DNA of 64,000 bases from positions 13,684,501 through 13,748,500 of the forward strand of contig BSBM01000994.1 in assembly GCA_027924585.1 (NCBI GenBank), written 5' to 3'. Of the stretch, positions 32,829-45,471 are shown piece by piece. The position numbers and the translations under genes are program-made. The notes below the pieces were generated by a model. The model did not search any database. It had not been told where the DNA came from and saw only the letters and a list, made by a program, of their open reading frames with translations. Position 1 is the stretch's first letter. Each line of letters begins with the position of its first letter. The DNA is from Larix kaempferi (Eukaryota > Streptophyta > Pinopsida > Pinales > Pinaceae).

Positions 32829-33783
32829 AAATTGAATAGTCCTTCTTTCTTTTTTGATATATAAATAAAATACATATGATGTAACGAAAATTAAATTATT
32901 TTCATTTTAAAACCTTAACATCGAGCTTTTACAAGTTACAAATACATTCAAAATCAAACCTTAATGTGTACTCTTTAGCTAGGAAGACGAAGTTAGGGAC
33001 ATATCAGATTGGTGGACTATGTTGGGCTCATTTAGTTGGGTGCACATCAGTTGTGAGCAATTGGACTCACATCACATGGGAAAATGTTTTCTTTGTGCAC
33101 ATGTTTGAAGGACATGGGCAAAAGAAAACTAGGTGTAGTTGGAGGCACGTTGGTGGATTCACTCCCTCGGCATACTTTGGTGCACTTTCTAAATGCACTT
33201 TTGGCACACTTTCTAATACACTTAGGGCATGAAAATTGGACACACTTGTAAGGAACACTTGCAATAGACACAAATGTGATGGGTGCCTTAGGGTAGGTGG
33301 GGATCAGATGTACTTACAATTGTTTGGCAATATGGGTTTGATACCATTGTAGGTAGATGGACGTCAGAAGTCGAGTGATGTGGCCGAAAGTGAGTTGGAT
33401 TTGGCAACTTTGGTCAATCAGAAGAGCAAGGAGCTTGCATGAGCTTGGAAAGACTCATATACATAGGAGGACGTCTTATTGCACTAAAGCATTCATTTAA
33501 GAAATAAGCATTCAAAGCATTCATTTAAGAAATAAGCATTCAATTGTAAATTGTTTGGCATTTTGTGCTATCTCTAGGTTAAGTATAGCAAGGAAAATAT
33601 ACAATAGGTGGGGGAGAAAAAAATAAGTGAACAAGACTGGTAGGAGGTGGCATTGTCATTGAGGGTTGTATATATTATTCTTTGAAGTGGTGGCTCTTGT
33701 AATTGTAATGTATAAAATCAACCAAAGGAAGTTGACCTAGCTCCTTAAGCAAAGAGACAATCTCTAGTTGTAATAAACACTAG
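32829..33783. other. No recognisable gene
   Basis: Open frames on both strands at 32966-33273 overlap each other and have no recognisable domain. A 31-bp tandem duplication containing GCATTCATTTAAGAAATAAG lies at about 33488-33545. Confidence 0.4.
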
Positions 33784-34114
33784 CTAGCGAAGCCCTTCCG
33801 TTGTGACGGCCGTTCCATCTGTCTGCTGCACTAATTCCAACGGCCCAATTTCCTCTCCAAATGTTATTGATTTCTCTTCTCTCGGATCTGTTTGGATCGT
33901 GTTGCGGTAGCTTTGATTGAAGATGTCGAATACAGATCGCAATCCATCTGCGCCAAGTCCTTCGGCTGTATATACGAAAATGAGAAAGTTGACTGAAATG
34001 GCATCCAAAGCTGTACCTCGTTACTTTCTTTATTCATTTGCACCGATGACCCTAGACACATATCTATTAGATATCTCGCTTTTCGTCTTTAATCAATCTC
34101 TGTCCTTTACCTAA
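33784..34114 (+). other. Possible 5' exon of an unrecognised gene
   Basis: A short CpG-containing stretch (GTTGTGACGGCCGTTCC) precedes an ATG at 33923. The ATG opens a 63-codon frame (MSNTDRNPSAPSPSAVYTKM, then RKLTEMASKAVPRYFLYSF). Composition is more gene-like than the surroundings, and the AAGATGTCG context is acceptable. No downstream exon is recognised. A gene fragment or chance frame are both possible. Confidence 0.25.
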
Positions 34115-35805
34115 ACCCTTAATAAAATGATTATCGACAATATTTCCAAACGTATTAATCCTCCAGCTCATGTACTTGCAGTACTAACCCACGACAAACT
34201 GTACAACGCAGAGGCTACTTTTATGGCAAACGAGCAATAACGACAGATAACTAACAGACGGATGTGATATTGCTAGATAGCATGTCGGGCAGCGGGCTCA
34301 CAAATAATAAATGAATGGGGACATCCCAAGATATGACGACGTGTGACTAGATAACCCAGGCCTGGAATTTGACGGCCCACATAACGTTTTTTCCATTTTT
34401 ACACATATTTGACACTTAGGTTTGAAACTGGAACGTCAATAATGACAGGTAATAAAATATTTGAAACGTTTGTATGACGTCTATGAATTTAGATGTCCCG
34501 TCAAAATTTTTAATACCTGTGATCCTAGAGCCTAGCCTGTACGTACCCTTGGCCATTCTACTGTGCCCGCTTCTCCATTGCTCGTAATTTCCCTTGGCCA
34601 TTGTGCTGGATTTTCTAACCCACATGTTATGTTTTGTAATATTTAATACTAGTCGTCTCGGGCAGTTGGGCGCCAGAGGTTAGAGGTGGCATTTATGATT
34701 CATCGCATACTGTTTCTTGCGCAGCATGCGCTAATCAAGTTTCCATCCATCGCATACAGTGAGTGACGGTTCTAGGTCTAAGGTAAGGGATCAACTCATC
34801 CAAGCAATCCGGTGCTTCTTAGCTCTCATACATTCCCGACGTTGATCCGCTCTTCGGACAGTTCATTACGTGAACAAAGTATCGAGGTCAGTTCATTACG
34901 TGAACAAAGTATCGAGCTGTGTGGTCAATCACCGGGATCTCCCCTGAACACAATCTCCTGTGAACGCACATCCGCTTGAAAATGGGTCTCTCCTAAGTCT
35001 CGCTCACACTTTGTCTTAAATCTGTTTAGTGGCCCGTGATTTCATTTTAGCTGTGCGCACGCTATTCAGTGACTGCAGCTCAAATCATATAAAAGATGAG
35101 CTAACCCTAACCCTACGTTTTAGTGAAGGGTTGATTTTCTCTCCTGTTGTCGTAAATCGAATGAGATTGAAACTTTGAATGTGGATTTGAATGCCAACAG
35201 ACTAGGGCGAACTAGATTTGGGAGCTCTTTTCATGTGGAAAGTTGATATGAAACAGTGGACATTAACTTTCATGCAAGGCCATTGGACAGGTAACTTAAC
35301 AAACTAAGTGGAGCTCTGCGTGCTGTATGAGCGACCCACTGTGCAAATTCAAGCTATTAGGGGCATGAACTTAAGGTATGGTCATTTGGGTTTTTGATAT
35401 TTTGTTGAATGCCGAATTCTTTGTTTGAAAACGAGCAAATAATCAGTATAATATATATGTCTGTGAAACAAATATTGCCATTCTGTGGTCATTGAATCAT
35501 GTTTCCGTTTGGCTTTAGTCTTACTGCATTACCAGTTGCCAGGCGTGGTTTTCTTTATGAAGTTTGTCTGGTGTCATGGGGTTTTAGTCGGTCTGAGATG
35601 GGGTCCAACATGTAGATTACTGTGTAAAAAAAGTGAGTAAATGCCGGTAATAGAAAAATCTAGAAGCAGACATAAATGTACATGAGGCAGTTGGATCACA
35701 GATATCTCTGCAGAACAGAAGTCGTCGGTTAGAAAAATCCCGATAGAGAGGTTTATAGATAAGCCCTCTTTTCATATAATTTTCTGCTGAATCGAATTCA
35801 TTGGA
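34115..35805. other. Less AT-rich stretch without recognisable genes
   Basis: A 31-bp direct duplication containing CAGTTCATTACGTGAACAAA lies at 34858-34915; that phrase itself holds a GTTCATTACGTGAAC palindrome-like core. No coding family recognised. Confidence 0.4.
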
Positions 35806-36018
35806 GAATGACTACAGGCTTCCAAATTGCTATCACTATGTTCATTATGTCTTGTGTTCAATCTCTGTTTCTTGTTTTATCATGGTATCAGAACAGATCT
35901 ATGCTGAACTCCCTCAGAATGGCTACAGGCTTGTATTTCTATCACTATGTTCATTATGTCTTGTGTTCAATCTCTGTTTCTTTACTTGTTTTATAGTATC
36001 AGAACAGATCTATGCTTA
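35806..36018. repeat. Tandem duplication, ~112-bp unit, with a primer-site-like motif
   Basis: Two adjacent copies carry ATGGCTACAGGCTT / ATGACTACAGGCTT, CTATCACTATGTTCATTATG, TCTTGTGTTCAATCTCTG and GTATCAGAACAGATCTATGC. The first copy contains TGGTATCAGAAC, resembling a retrotransposon tRNA-iMet primer site, but no LTR boundary is evident. Confidence 0.8.
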
Positions 36019-36051
36019 ACTCACTCTATTCTGAACTCCCTCACTGAAGGC

Positions 36052-36285
36052 CTAGGATAATAAAAAAAAATTGATGTGTTATTTCTTTGTACTGTACATG
36101 ATAGAGTAGAGAGTTTGATTGTGCTATGTTTTCCTTGTGGAAGGTTGTATAATGTATCAATAGGTGTTTAGGATAATAAAGTTTTCATGATGTGAACTAG
36201 TATCTTTTTACAGTACATGATAGAGTAGAGAGTTTGATTGTGATGTCTTTTCGTTTGTGGAAGGTTGTGTAATGTATCCTGTAGG
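36052..36285. repeat. Second tandem duplication, ~117-bp unit
   Basis: Two head-to-tail copies share TTAGGATAATAAA, GTACATGATAGAGTAGAGAG, TTTGATTGTG and GTGGAAGGTTGT(A/G)TAATG. It begins 34 bp after the preceding duplication, with a similar unit length but unrelated sequence. Confidence 0.85.
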
Positions 36286-37745
36286 ACTTTTGGATCTGTT
36301 CTGAAATGCTGTTGATTGTTGCAGTGCTCCATAATTGCTATGCGGATGTCTATTGTGTGCTGATATGTTGCCATTCACTACCTGTAATCACAATGAACAG
36401 ATCCTTGATATGTTTCCTTCTTTGAAGCTGTAAAGAGAGTCCCTGTAAAAAAAATTGACACTCAGTTAAATTGCCTGGACCGTAAAATGATAGGTACCAA
36501 AAACTTGAAACCGTCATCAAAAAAAATTTGACAGGCACAGGAAATTTGAAATTCCAGGCCTGAACCCGACCTAGCACGTGATATCCAGTAAGTGCCTCGT
36601 TTTTGCCGATTTTTTAATAAGGATTCTTAATTCTTAATTCCACAATTCTGAAGGACCAACTGGAGATAGATATCCCGGTTGAAGAACAAGTCGTGAAGAT
36701 AGGTGAAGCAATTAAAGGAGTCTAGGAGAATATTGTGGAATTGGACGCAAGCCTAACACTAAGTATACCACTAGAGCTATAACATCCCTTCTTACTTCTA
36801 TTTTTCTATAAGTGAAATACAAATATAAGTAAATATAAGTGCTTTTTGGCAAAGAGATCAAGACCAACGCCTTGCCAAGAAACTGTGTAAGTATTGTTAT
36901 TTAATTTCTAAGTTGTAATTTTGAATTTGTAGACTTAGGATATTGAAGGATGTGACGCAACTAAAAGCTAAGAGGCAATGAAATCCACTAGAAAGAGAGA
37001 CTGAATGAATAACAAAACCATGAAATTGATGACCAGTGTCATCTTCGTTCTGTGGGAACTAGAAAAAACGGTAAATAATGGATATTCACTCGATGCCCTA
37101 AACGGTAAGGTGTCATCCTAAGTGGAGTCTCTAGTCGTCATAGGCCAATAGGGAGCTCCTTTAACTGGTTTTTTAGCGGGAAGTGAATCATGGTTAGATT
37201 ATCCTTATAAAATGATCATCATATTATAAATAAATACCTTAAGACAAGCAAGGAATCTAGGTAGATATTTGTTAAAAGTTCCTACTAGATAGAAACTAAG
37301 TCTCCCTATCAACGCAGGCTGAAGACAATTTGTAAAGAAATTGTCTTGATAAACTACTTATACAAATATGATTTTTTGAAATACAAAGAGATTCATTATT
37401 GTATATATATATTGCTAAGCATATATATATACGAGGAGATGAATATATAAATAGATTTACTAATATATATTTATATATTTAAAATAGAAAGTATATTATT
37501 AATACTTATTAAAATCCCTTTCTGCCCAGGAGAATGAGAAGTGGAAGGTGCAGCCATTATGTCAACTGACCCTTGCTACCTTAGTGGAGGGAGCAAGAGG
37601 GAGGCATTGTGACTGGTAATTTGAGATCTGCTTTGTCCTTCCTATGCAATCTGGTTTCTATATTCATTGTGTTGAGGTTTAAGGTAAAGGCGATCTCATT
37701 GTTGAGACTCGACCCTCAACGTTCATGTCATTGTATGCTTATGTA
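36286..37745. other. No recognisable gene
   Basis: AT-rich filler, including TA-rich runs near 37400-37470. No coding family or terminal repeat seen. Confidence 0.4.
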
Positions 37746-38600
37746 TCTTGGGTTGGGCGATTCCCATGGGAATGGACTCCTAGAAAAGAGAGAGCGTAGC
37801 TCTCTATGGGTACTGACTTTATGTATATTCTAAAATAGTGAATCTGCCAAGGAAGAGGGCGTAGCTCTCTGAGGTTACTGAACAATTATTATATATATTC
37901 ACATACGGTGAATCTGCCATAAGAAAGGGCGTGGGTTCTAAGGATATATATGTATATATTTTTTGATGAGTGTGACTCGAAAGAAGAGGCGCATCCCCTT
38001 GATACAGTCTTTACCTTTTTCCTGAGTGGATGAAGAAGAAAGGGGCGTCGCTTTCGTATAACCTTTGTTTGCCTCTTTGATATTAAACATTTATGCGTGG
38101 AATGATTTCATTAAAGGCGGATGCTTTGGATTGATGTCTGGATACTTTTTAACTAGACGAGTAAGGAATAAGGAAATGAGGGGCAGCCCTAGGCTAATGC
38201 TATGGGTTTTTTAAATATATTTTGTTATTATTTTTATTTCCAGAATAAGGTAGTGAGGCCGTAGCCTAAGCTTAGCGCTTGGTTGTATCTTTTTATATTA
38301 GATATGTAGGCAAAAAGGCCAACAAGGACGCAGCCTTTGCCTGCCATTCCTTGCTGTATTTTCTTAATATAGTTATATCTATGCATACTGTAAAGCAAGA
38401 AAGGCATAGCCCTTAGTTTGTAATTCTTTGTCCATAATTCCTTTAAGCAAGTATGTAAATTATGTGTAAATGGTGAGGGAAGGCGGTATCCCAAATACAT
38501 TTTGTATTACCAGTAAATAGAATGTACTCAATATGTCTAGACCGGGGGAAGAAGGGGTATACCACCGGTACCTTTGTGTTTAATTCTCTTAGATTTCAAT
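37746..38600. repeat. Degenerate minisatellite built on short GC-rich palindromic cores
   Basis: AT-rich spacers of 40-80 bp alternate with short cores: AGAGAGCGTAGCTCTCT (37785), AGGGCGTAGCTCTCTGAGG (37856), GGGGCAGCCCTAGGC (38179), GAGGCCGTAGCCTAAGC (38255), AAGGACGCAGCCTTTGCC (38325), AAAGGCATAGCCCTTAG (38400), GAAGGCGGTATCCC (38478). Each core is a small imperfect palindrome around a CNNAGC centre, and the flanking sequence is hardly conserved. Confidence 0.6.
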
Positions 38601-40677
38601 TATGCTTGGTGCATTGAAAAAGCCGTAGTGTTAGTTTGTTGTGTCATTGTCATAAGAGACTAGAAGGACTCTCAGTAAGGTCGGATTTCGTCATTACATG
38701 GAGGGTGGCTTCTCATTACATCGAGGGTGGCTTCTCGATGGAAAAATTATGCACTAGACAGAGAGGCTAATGTTGGGTGAAAGGTTGCAGCTACACCTTC
38801 AGTCATACCAATCTATCCTAGTTATATCCATGTTATGATTTTATAATATGGCCAGCAATATAAAATGTAATTCTTATGATGTTGAGTTAGATGGATTGGT
38901 ATGAAAGTCTAAATGATCTTTTTTTCATGGATGAATGCTCTCCATGTATGCTCCTATGCTCTTAGTATGCTAGTTTCATGGGTATGCACAGAGATTAGAT
39001 TTCATAATTTACATTAGTGAGCTGTTGTTGTTTTCATATGGAGAAGAAATAGCGTTTTTATTATTATGATTAACTAACCTCGAGTATGAGTAAAAGGCTT
39101 GGAGGATATTTAATTTCTTGTTTATAAGCTCTACATAATTAAATTGTGTATTAGATCATTTTGTTGGGTAAATTGTGTATTAGATACTTTTGTTGGGTAT
39201 GATCTCTATGAATGGAAAGAGGAAATTCGTTAGAAATCATTGTGTATTTTATTGTTAAAATGCTATCCTATATTATTCATTATCTATGTCCAATATTATA
39301 CCTATGAGCTTCATAAATTTGGTAGTTGTTTTTATACTTATAAAGGGTTGATCAAAACTTGAAATCGGGAGTGTGGAAGGTAAACTTATTGGCCATAAAG
39401 GTAAGTGACTATAATTTCTAGTGATTACCCATCACAAAAGGGTGTTAATAATAACTAAGAGTATTTTGCACTATGGAGTATCGATGTAAATGTTATGTGG
39501 ATGTGTTCTCATAATAAATATCATGATGACTTTATGTATGAAACCTTGCATAAGAGTGGTAGTCGATTTACACCTTGTGGATTTAAACTAGTGCTATCAA
39601 GTTACTATACTTCTAATAATTTTTAATAATTTTAAGGATAAGTTAGAAAATCTAATGAATACTTTAGGTTAACGAATACTTTAGGTTATCGACCCTTTTA
39701 AATGCATGTTAATTGATAAGTTCAATATAACGTCCTAAAAATAGCAAAAATTTAAAATTTTTTCCTACCTGCAATAGTTACTAACTTATAGCAAAAATAT
39801 TTATTCATTAAATCTAATATCATTAAAAACATTCATTGTTGCATGAAACAAATGTAATCCTAAGACTTTCATTTTACATGGTCACTTCTATGTGTTTGTT
39901 TAGAAATTGCGGAAGCGATGTGGAACATAATGTGATGGCAGGTTTTTATTTTAGTTGTACATGCTAGTGCTAAGGTAGAAATACACTCCTTACTGTTTTA
40001 AGAAATCATATGATTAAATTTGAATGTCTAATGTAACCTTTAGGTGGTGAGCTCCTTTGATGACAGTAGGTTTTTCACATGGTGGTTTTATAATACTGCG
40101 AGACAGGTAATTACATACCTCGACAGGGTTGCCAAGAGGTATGGGTGAATATAGAGAGGTTGCGAGACTTACTTAGCATAATGCTAATGCCATTATGTAC
40201 TCCTGTGTTTGCAGGTATATTCAATCTATGAGTGTTATTTCTAAAGGGTTGGTTCCTATTTTACTATTTGTCTTATTTCACCAGGGTGCATGATAAGTTA
40301 ATATAAAGTGGGTATCCCATTACCATGGGAGTTCACACATAAATGTCTTCCCAATGTGAGGTGCACTACTAAAAGCTTATTGTAATTTAAACAAAATGTG
40401 GGATGGGTCATAGTGTCACTATAGACCTTGTACAAAATTGAGCCTCTTGTAATTAAAGCAAGAGTGGTTGAATCCACGACTTCACTATATACTTTGCAAA
40501 AAGAATTGATCCTCCACTAGAGAGAGGCTGGTAGACTCTTTAATGCGCTTTTAATGAGTATGGGGGATAGCATGTCTACGAGGGTTTAGATCTTAATTTG
40601 GGGTTTTCTGTCAGTTATCCCTGTAATCGACTTGTTCTTTGTTTTTGGCTCTGCTCTTCGTTGTATGGTGACTTGTG
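38601..40677. other. AT-rich stretch without recognisable genes
   Basis: A 26-bp direct repeat (AATTGTGTATTAGAT.ACTTTTGTTGGGTA) lies near 39143-39200. No coding signal. Confidence 0.4.
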
Positions 40678-40713
40678 GTGTGCTGACCCGAGCTCTGCTC
40701 GTGGTCAGCACAC
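40678..40713. repeat. Hairpin with 11-bp perfect arms
   Basis: GTGTGCTGACC at 40678-40688 and GGTCAGCACAC at 40703-40713 are exact reverse complements. Inside them CGAGC and GCTCG also pair around TCT. The host region has no gene. Confidence 0.85.
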
Positions 40714-43315
40714 TTGGTAAATGTTGAGTTCGCCTAAGGCATAAGGCGATCCCTCTTCTTACAGGTAAGGAAAAACTCTCTATTTGCATTTGATATTTTT
40801 TTTATCTTTCTTCTCCTATTTGAAACACATGGTTGAGCTAACCGATATTGTATATCGTTTATGACAGGTGATAATGCTTTGGTATGGGAGCTGCGAAGAT
40901 TTAAGGTGACGTAGGTGTGGCTAGGGTAAATGGTAAGTCTGGCTTACCCACTCGTGCCCTTTCTCCTGCACCTCGGGTGTTGTATGTATGCGTTTGGCCT
41001 GGTTTTTAGAGTGAGGTTCCCGTAAGCCATTGGCTTACTGATTCACTTTGGGGAAGCCTAAGCCTAAATAGTCACCTACTCGCTAGACTAGGAAAAATTG
41101 GGGTTTAGATGTAACTTTAATAGTGGAATGAGTACTGGGACTCTGATGTAAAAGAACTATGTAGCAGCTGGGTCTTACTTGTTACTCGGCTCTACTAAAT
41201 CTTATAAAAATGAAATGCTATTTTGTTTTGGATATGACTCCTGTGCACTTGCAATGATTCCAAATGGTACATGTCTATTTTTCTTGTGTGACTACAAGCA
41301 TTTAAGCTGAAACTTAATGGTTCTAATATTATGGGGTTCCTGGGTATTTTTGTAAACTGTTGTACAAAAATCATTTACATGATAAAAGGCCTTTGATGCC
41401 TTCAGCTTGGAAATGTAGTTGTGGTTCGTGTTTTGGTTTCATTTGCACTTGCTAACTATGTTGGATATTGCTATGGTGTTTCTATGTAAACCATGTATTT
41501 CCTGTGGAGGGATATAGGATATCATTTGAAGTTTTCTATGCCTCTGTTTCTGTAATGTGGTTAGGTTTTGAATAAGAAGTTCTTGCTTAACTTACTGGTT
41601 GTGTGGATATAATGGGTACTTACGTGGAGAGGGTTTCAAGGTTGTATTCAACATTTTATTTTTGTTGTTGGTGACTATGGGCCCTGTAGGAATTACCTAC
41701 ATGTTTTTGGGTGTGAAAGAACCATGGGGTTTGACCCACGACCTCTGCTTTCACTAGGCGCATGTGTTTGTAATTCTCTAGCATTTCTAATCGCTGTCGA
41801 TTTACAATGTATGCTTGTTAGTATTAATTCTTGATTGGACAGAATACCCATCTATGTATTCGTAAAACTCTGTATATCTTTTGATGTACTAGGTGATGGT
41901 GGGTAGCAATGGCGAAGTATGATGCGTATTGCATTTGTATAATAGAATGCAATGGTTTCTGTACTATTTGTTGTCTTCGTTTAAAAATGTAGTATCTGTA
42001 ATTTCATTTTTAAAAGAAAGAAAGATAGGAAATAAATAGCTCGAAAAAGGGTACAGGTATAAATATATATATATATATATATCATACTTGTTTTAGATTT
42101 GAAGTAGATAGTAAAAATTCATACAAAGAATGATGCTACGATTCTCTTACTACAATTTTGTATTGCTAGGTTTTCGAAATGTTTGGACTAAGGATTTATG
42201 TTTAATAACTGGATCTCAGTAGCTAAAATGTCTTGTTGAAGTTTAAACAATAAAATTAACTAGCAAAGACTAGATGGCTAGTCCTGCTAGGAAATGCCAT
42301 TCGATTCTGGGAAATCCTGAATTTAAATTGATATTGAAAACATTACTATTTTAACATAACAGAGATATAAATTGTAAGAGGGCTTATGAGAATTTCATAC
42401 TTGCTGATCCTTGTATTCTGCCCTGTTGATCTCAGTAGCTGGTTCCGGCTGATAATGGCCTACACACTCAGTCAACTAGTTAGGGAAAAACCTACAGACT
42501 CTTAGTTGACCTAATGATTGATCTTGGATTGGATGACTTTGGGACTACCACGTTCTTCCCAACCATGATTCTGCAACCGTTCCCGGTTCAATAAGAATCC
42601 CCTCGATCTGGTTCTGACAAGCAAACTGGGAAGTAGAGGTCCTAGATATGTAGCTGATTCAAAAATTTATGGGCAGAGTTCACTTCCTGGAACGGAGAGT
42701 TCTCCTTGGCATAATAATTACCAAAAGAAAAGATCCCCCAGACTTTGGGGTCTGTCCTCCTTAAGTAGGACAAATCTTGAATTAGGACTGTTGGGATTTT
42801 CTAGTTTCTTTAAAATTATTTAAATTATAAAATAATATTTGTTTACTTAACTGCTAGTTATTTTGGAACTAGGACTTCTCACTTTGTTTGATTAAAGTGT
42901 TTTTGATATTTAATCTTTGTATACTAATAATAATATAAAACAAATTACAATCATGTCTAAATATTAATAACTAATAATCAATAAGTGGTATCCCACTTTA
43001 TGTATTAGTACGCATGTAATAAATAACAATATTATATATTGAAACTCCTAAATAATAATACTTATCTTTGTGGTCCTTAGCATTTTGCTTCACATGATGC
43101 TTCTTTTAATTCTTTTTACGGAAAGGGTCCACTTCTATGGATGGTTTCGATAAGCTGGTAGGGAACCTCTAGTCTCTCCCTTTGCATGTCAGATTCCCTC
43201 GTTTTAACATGGTAGTTCCCGCAGTACATGATGATAATAAGATTTGTTTAATCAAGTCGAAATAGTTGTGATAAGACATGTAAGTGCTATTCAGAGTCCT
43301 CTTTGAATCAACACT
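40714..43315. other. No recognisable gene; (TA)n run
   Basis: A (TA)n microsatellite lies at about 42061-42082. No coding family, LTR or RNA gene recognised. A tRNA T-arm-like phrase near 41735 does not extend to a full cloverleaf. Confidence 0.4.
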
Positions 43316-43900
43316 TGAGATCTAGTAACCCTGAGTGCTCTTCAGAGCCTTTTAACTCAACACTCTCACATGGGTGTTACGCTAGTGCAATTCCAGAGCC
43401 TCTGCTCAACACTAGAGCTAGAATGTGGTTGTGAGGCACATCTAGGATATTTAAGTGGCCTCGGATCTGGTAATCATTTCTTTCAAGCTTGGAGTGCTCC
43501 AGGGCTTATGCCCGACACTCAACGTACCTCGGGGCTTAAACCCAGTACATAGTAAGAGTCTTCTAGATACATCGAGGCTTAGGCCCAGTATATAGGTCAT
43601 TCGTGTGTTTCTGAGTCTATGCTCAACACACTACAAAATCAGCAATATGAATCATGCTCTGCACAGTATAATGTAACCAAAGAGGAAACTCAGTATATCA
43701 TAATTTGTAACAAATTCTCATAATACAACATAGTTTATTCATTCAGGATTTCCTTCCCAATATATATCTCCAACAATGAAACAATCATGGTCTATGCCCA
43801 ATATATCAACTCATGAAAGCATAAATCAAAACATACTGATGTTATGCTAAAATAATAAATCACAAATGCTGGGGCTGTGGCCCGATATAACCTCATAACA
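43316..43900. repeat. Degenerate repeat with GGGCTTANGCCC palindromic cores
   Basis: Cores such as CAGGGCTTATGCCCGACAC (43500), CGGGGCTTAAACCCAGTA (43530), GAGGCTTAGGCCCAGTATA (43574) and GGGGCTGTGGCCCGATATA (43870) recur between ordinary spacers. With related CAGAGCCT...CTCAACAC phrases they resemble the palindromic-core pattern at 37.7-38.6 kb, but with another core. Confidence 0.6.
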
Positions 43901-44099
43901 TAGTTAGTCAAAAAGTTGGGATATTACATTCAACCAAACAGATTTTAAATGATATATTCAAATGTGTGATTTGATTAGTTGTCTTAAACTATGCATGACT
44001 CATAAAAGAAAAGTAGAATGTGCATTTGATTATAATTACAATGTCATATTAACAACCATGCTAACATACTTGGTGATTGATTGATGTTTAAGAGGAAAA

Positions 44100-45460
44100 A
44101 TCTTATACCCCATTTCCCTAAGAATGTGTTGAGGAGTTTTAGAGTTATTACAAGAGAAAAGGCAAGAAAGGGAGCAGAGAGCTAATGCTACTACCATAGT
44201 AGAGAACATCAAGAACTTACAAGAGAAGTGCACAAAGTTCTGTGAAGAAAGTACACATATATAGGCTCAATTGTTGGAGTATAGCGAGTTGCAAACAATA
44301 TAGCATAAGATACATGCTATGCAAGAGAAGGCATAGAAAATGAAAGAGACAATGAACACTCAGCCAGTGACATAGAGAGTAGCTACATTGGTGGAAAATA
44401 GGAAACATCAGCAAGAAATTAACCATCTAAGGGAAAAGCAACAAATCATAGTGAAAAAGTTGGAGCTACTACATGACGAGGCATACAAAGTAACACCGGA
44501 CCTCAATGCAGTCCAAGAGGTTATAAAACAAGCAATCATTGGAAAAGAGCAACAATTAGAAGCATCACTCACTACACATATAGTTGAAGGCATCATTAAA
44601 CAAGAAACTTAGGTAAAGCCCAGCAAGTCACAAAGGCCAAGGACAAACTTCAAATGCTAATGGAGGTTTAGGAAGCAGTGAAGTTCAAGACCTAAAGTGA
44701 TGTGCATTAGAGAACAAGTTTGGCCATCATGAAGGAAATCGACTGCCAATGTTTTGAAAGGCTAGTGAATGAACATCAAATCCTGAAGTCTATATAGGTG
44801 GAATAAGGAAATCATGACGTTAAAAGGTAAAGTATGCTGAGATCGGCAATAAAGGAGGCAACAAAAGGTGGACCAAAGTAGTTAAGCTTCCTTCTGTTAT
44901 TTTGAGGGTAGATGCAACAATTTTGTGCATATACAACAAATATTAACAAATATCTAGACCCGAGGGGAAAAGTAGAGGTGCTAAGTGGTAAAAATAGGGG
45001 TCGATGGTATAGAAATCAATGTTGCAATAAACCAAGAGTCGAAGAAGCTACAATTTAGAAATCCATGGCACTACAAAAAATAGAAGTGATTGTATAAGAT
45101 AATCCTAATGAGCAATTAGGGTTGCTTAAGGGGGGATGATCCTGGAGAAATCAAGGTAATACCGACCAGTGGGTTGACAAGATGGGGGTGCTAACGGTCG
45201 TAGGATCGAACAACATTGATAATGTAAAGGTCAAGATATAGTATTTCAAGCTGTGTGTAAGAGGTGGGATGAAATTTTTGGTCAATCTGAGGGATGGTTG
45301 GAGCTCTACTCATGCCAAGGTTCATAACATTTTTCCCAAAGAGTAACAACTCTAGTTAGAAAGGTGTTATGAAGCAATACTTAAGCTACTTCACTAAATA
45401 ATGTTAGTTAAAATATATCCACACATAAGCTAAAGTTGCTCAGGCTGAGCAATAGATGAG
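44100..45460 (+). pseudogene. Decayed coiled-coil ORF upstream of an LTR
   Basis: One frame with scattered stops carries Glu/Lys/Gln-rich segments such as KRQERE-type sequence near 44160, VENRKHQQEINHLREKQQII at about 44390-44450, and KKLELLHDEAYK followed by AVQEVIKQAIIGKEQQLEAS (44455-44570). A coiled coil is likely. It lies directly upstream of a purine-rich tract and an LTR start, where a third ORF of a gypsy-type element could sit. The protein is not recognised. Confidence 0.4.
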
Positions 45461-45471
45461 TGGTGGGGGCT
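45459..45471 (+). promoter_or_regulatory. Polypurine-like tract before an LTR
   Basis: AGTGGTGGGGGCT lies immediately before the LTR start TGTTGGAAC at 45472, the position of a plus-strand priming tract in LTR retrotransposons. Confidence 0.5.

Noticed and set aside
33047-33273. Cys-rich minus-strand open frames
   Set aside because: Two overlapping frames plus one on the other strand in the same stretch, with no family resemblance.
34858-34915. Direct repeat with a GTTCATTACGTGAAC palindrome as a terminal-repeat pair
   Set aside because: Copies are adjacent and direct, with nothing between them to be a mobile element; treated as a simple duplication.
35884-35896. TGGTATCAGAAC as a retrotransposon primer site
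   Set aside because: No LTR boundary upstream and no gag downstream. It lies inside a local tandem duplication, so it was noted only within that repeat.
41690-41760. tRNA T-arm-like phrase on the minus strand near 41735
   Set aside because: GGTCGTGGGTCAAACCCCAT resembles a T arm, but no acceptor, D arm or anticodon arm can be assembled around it.
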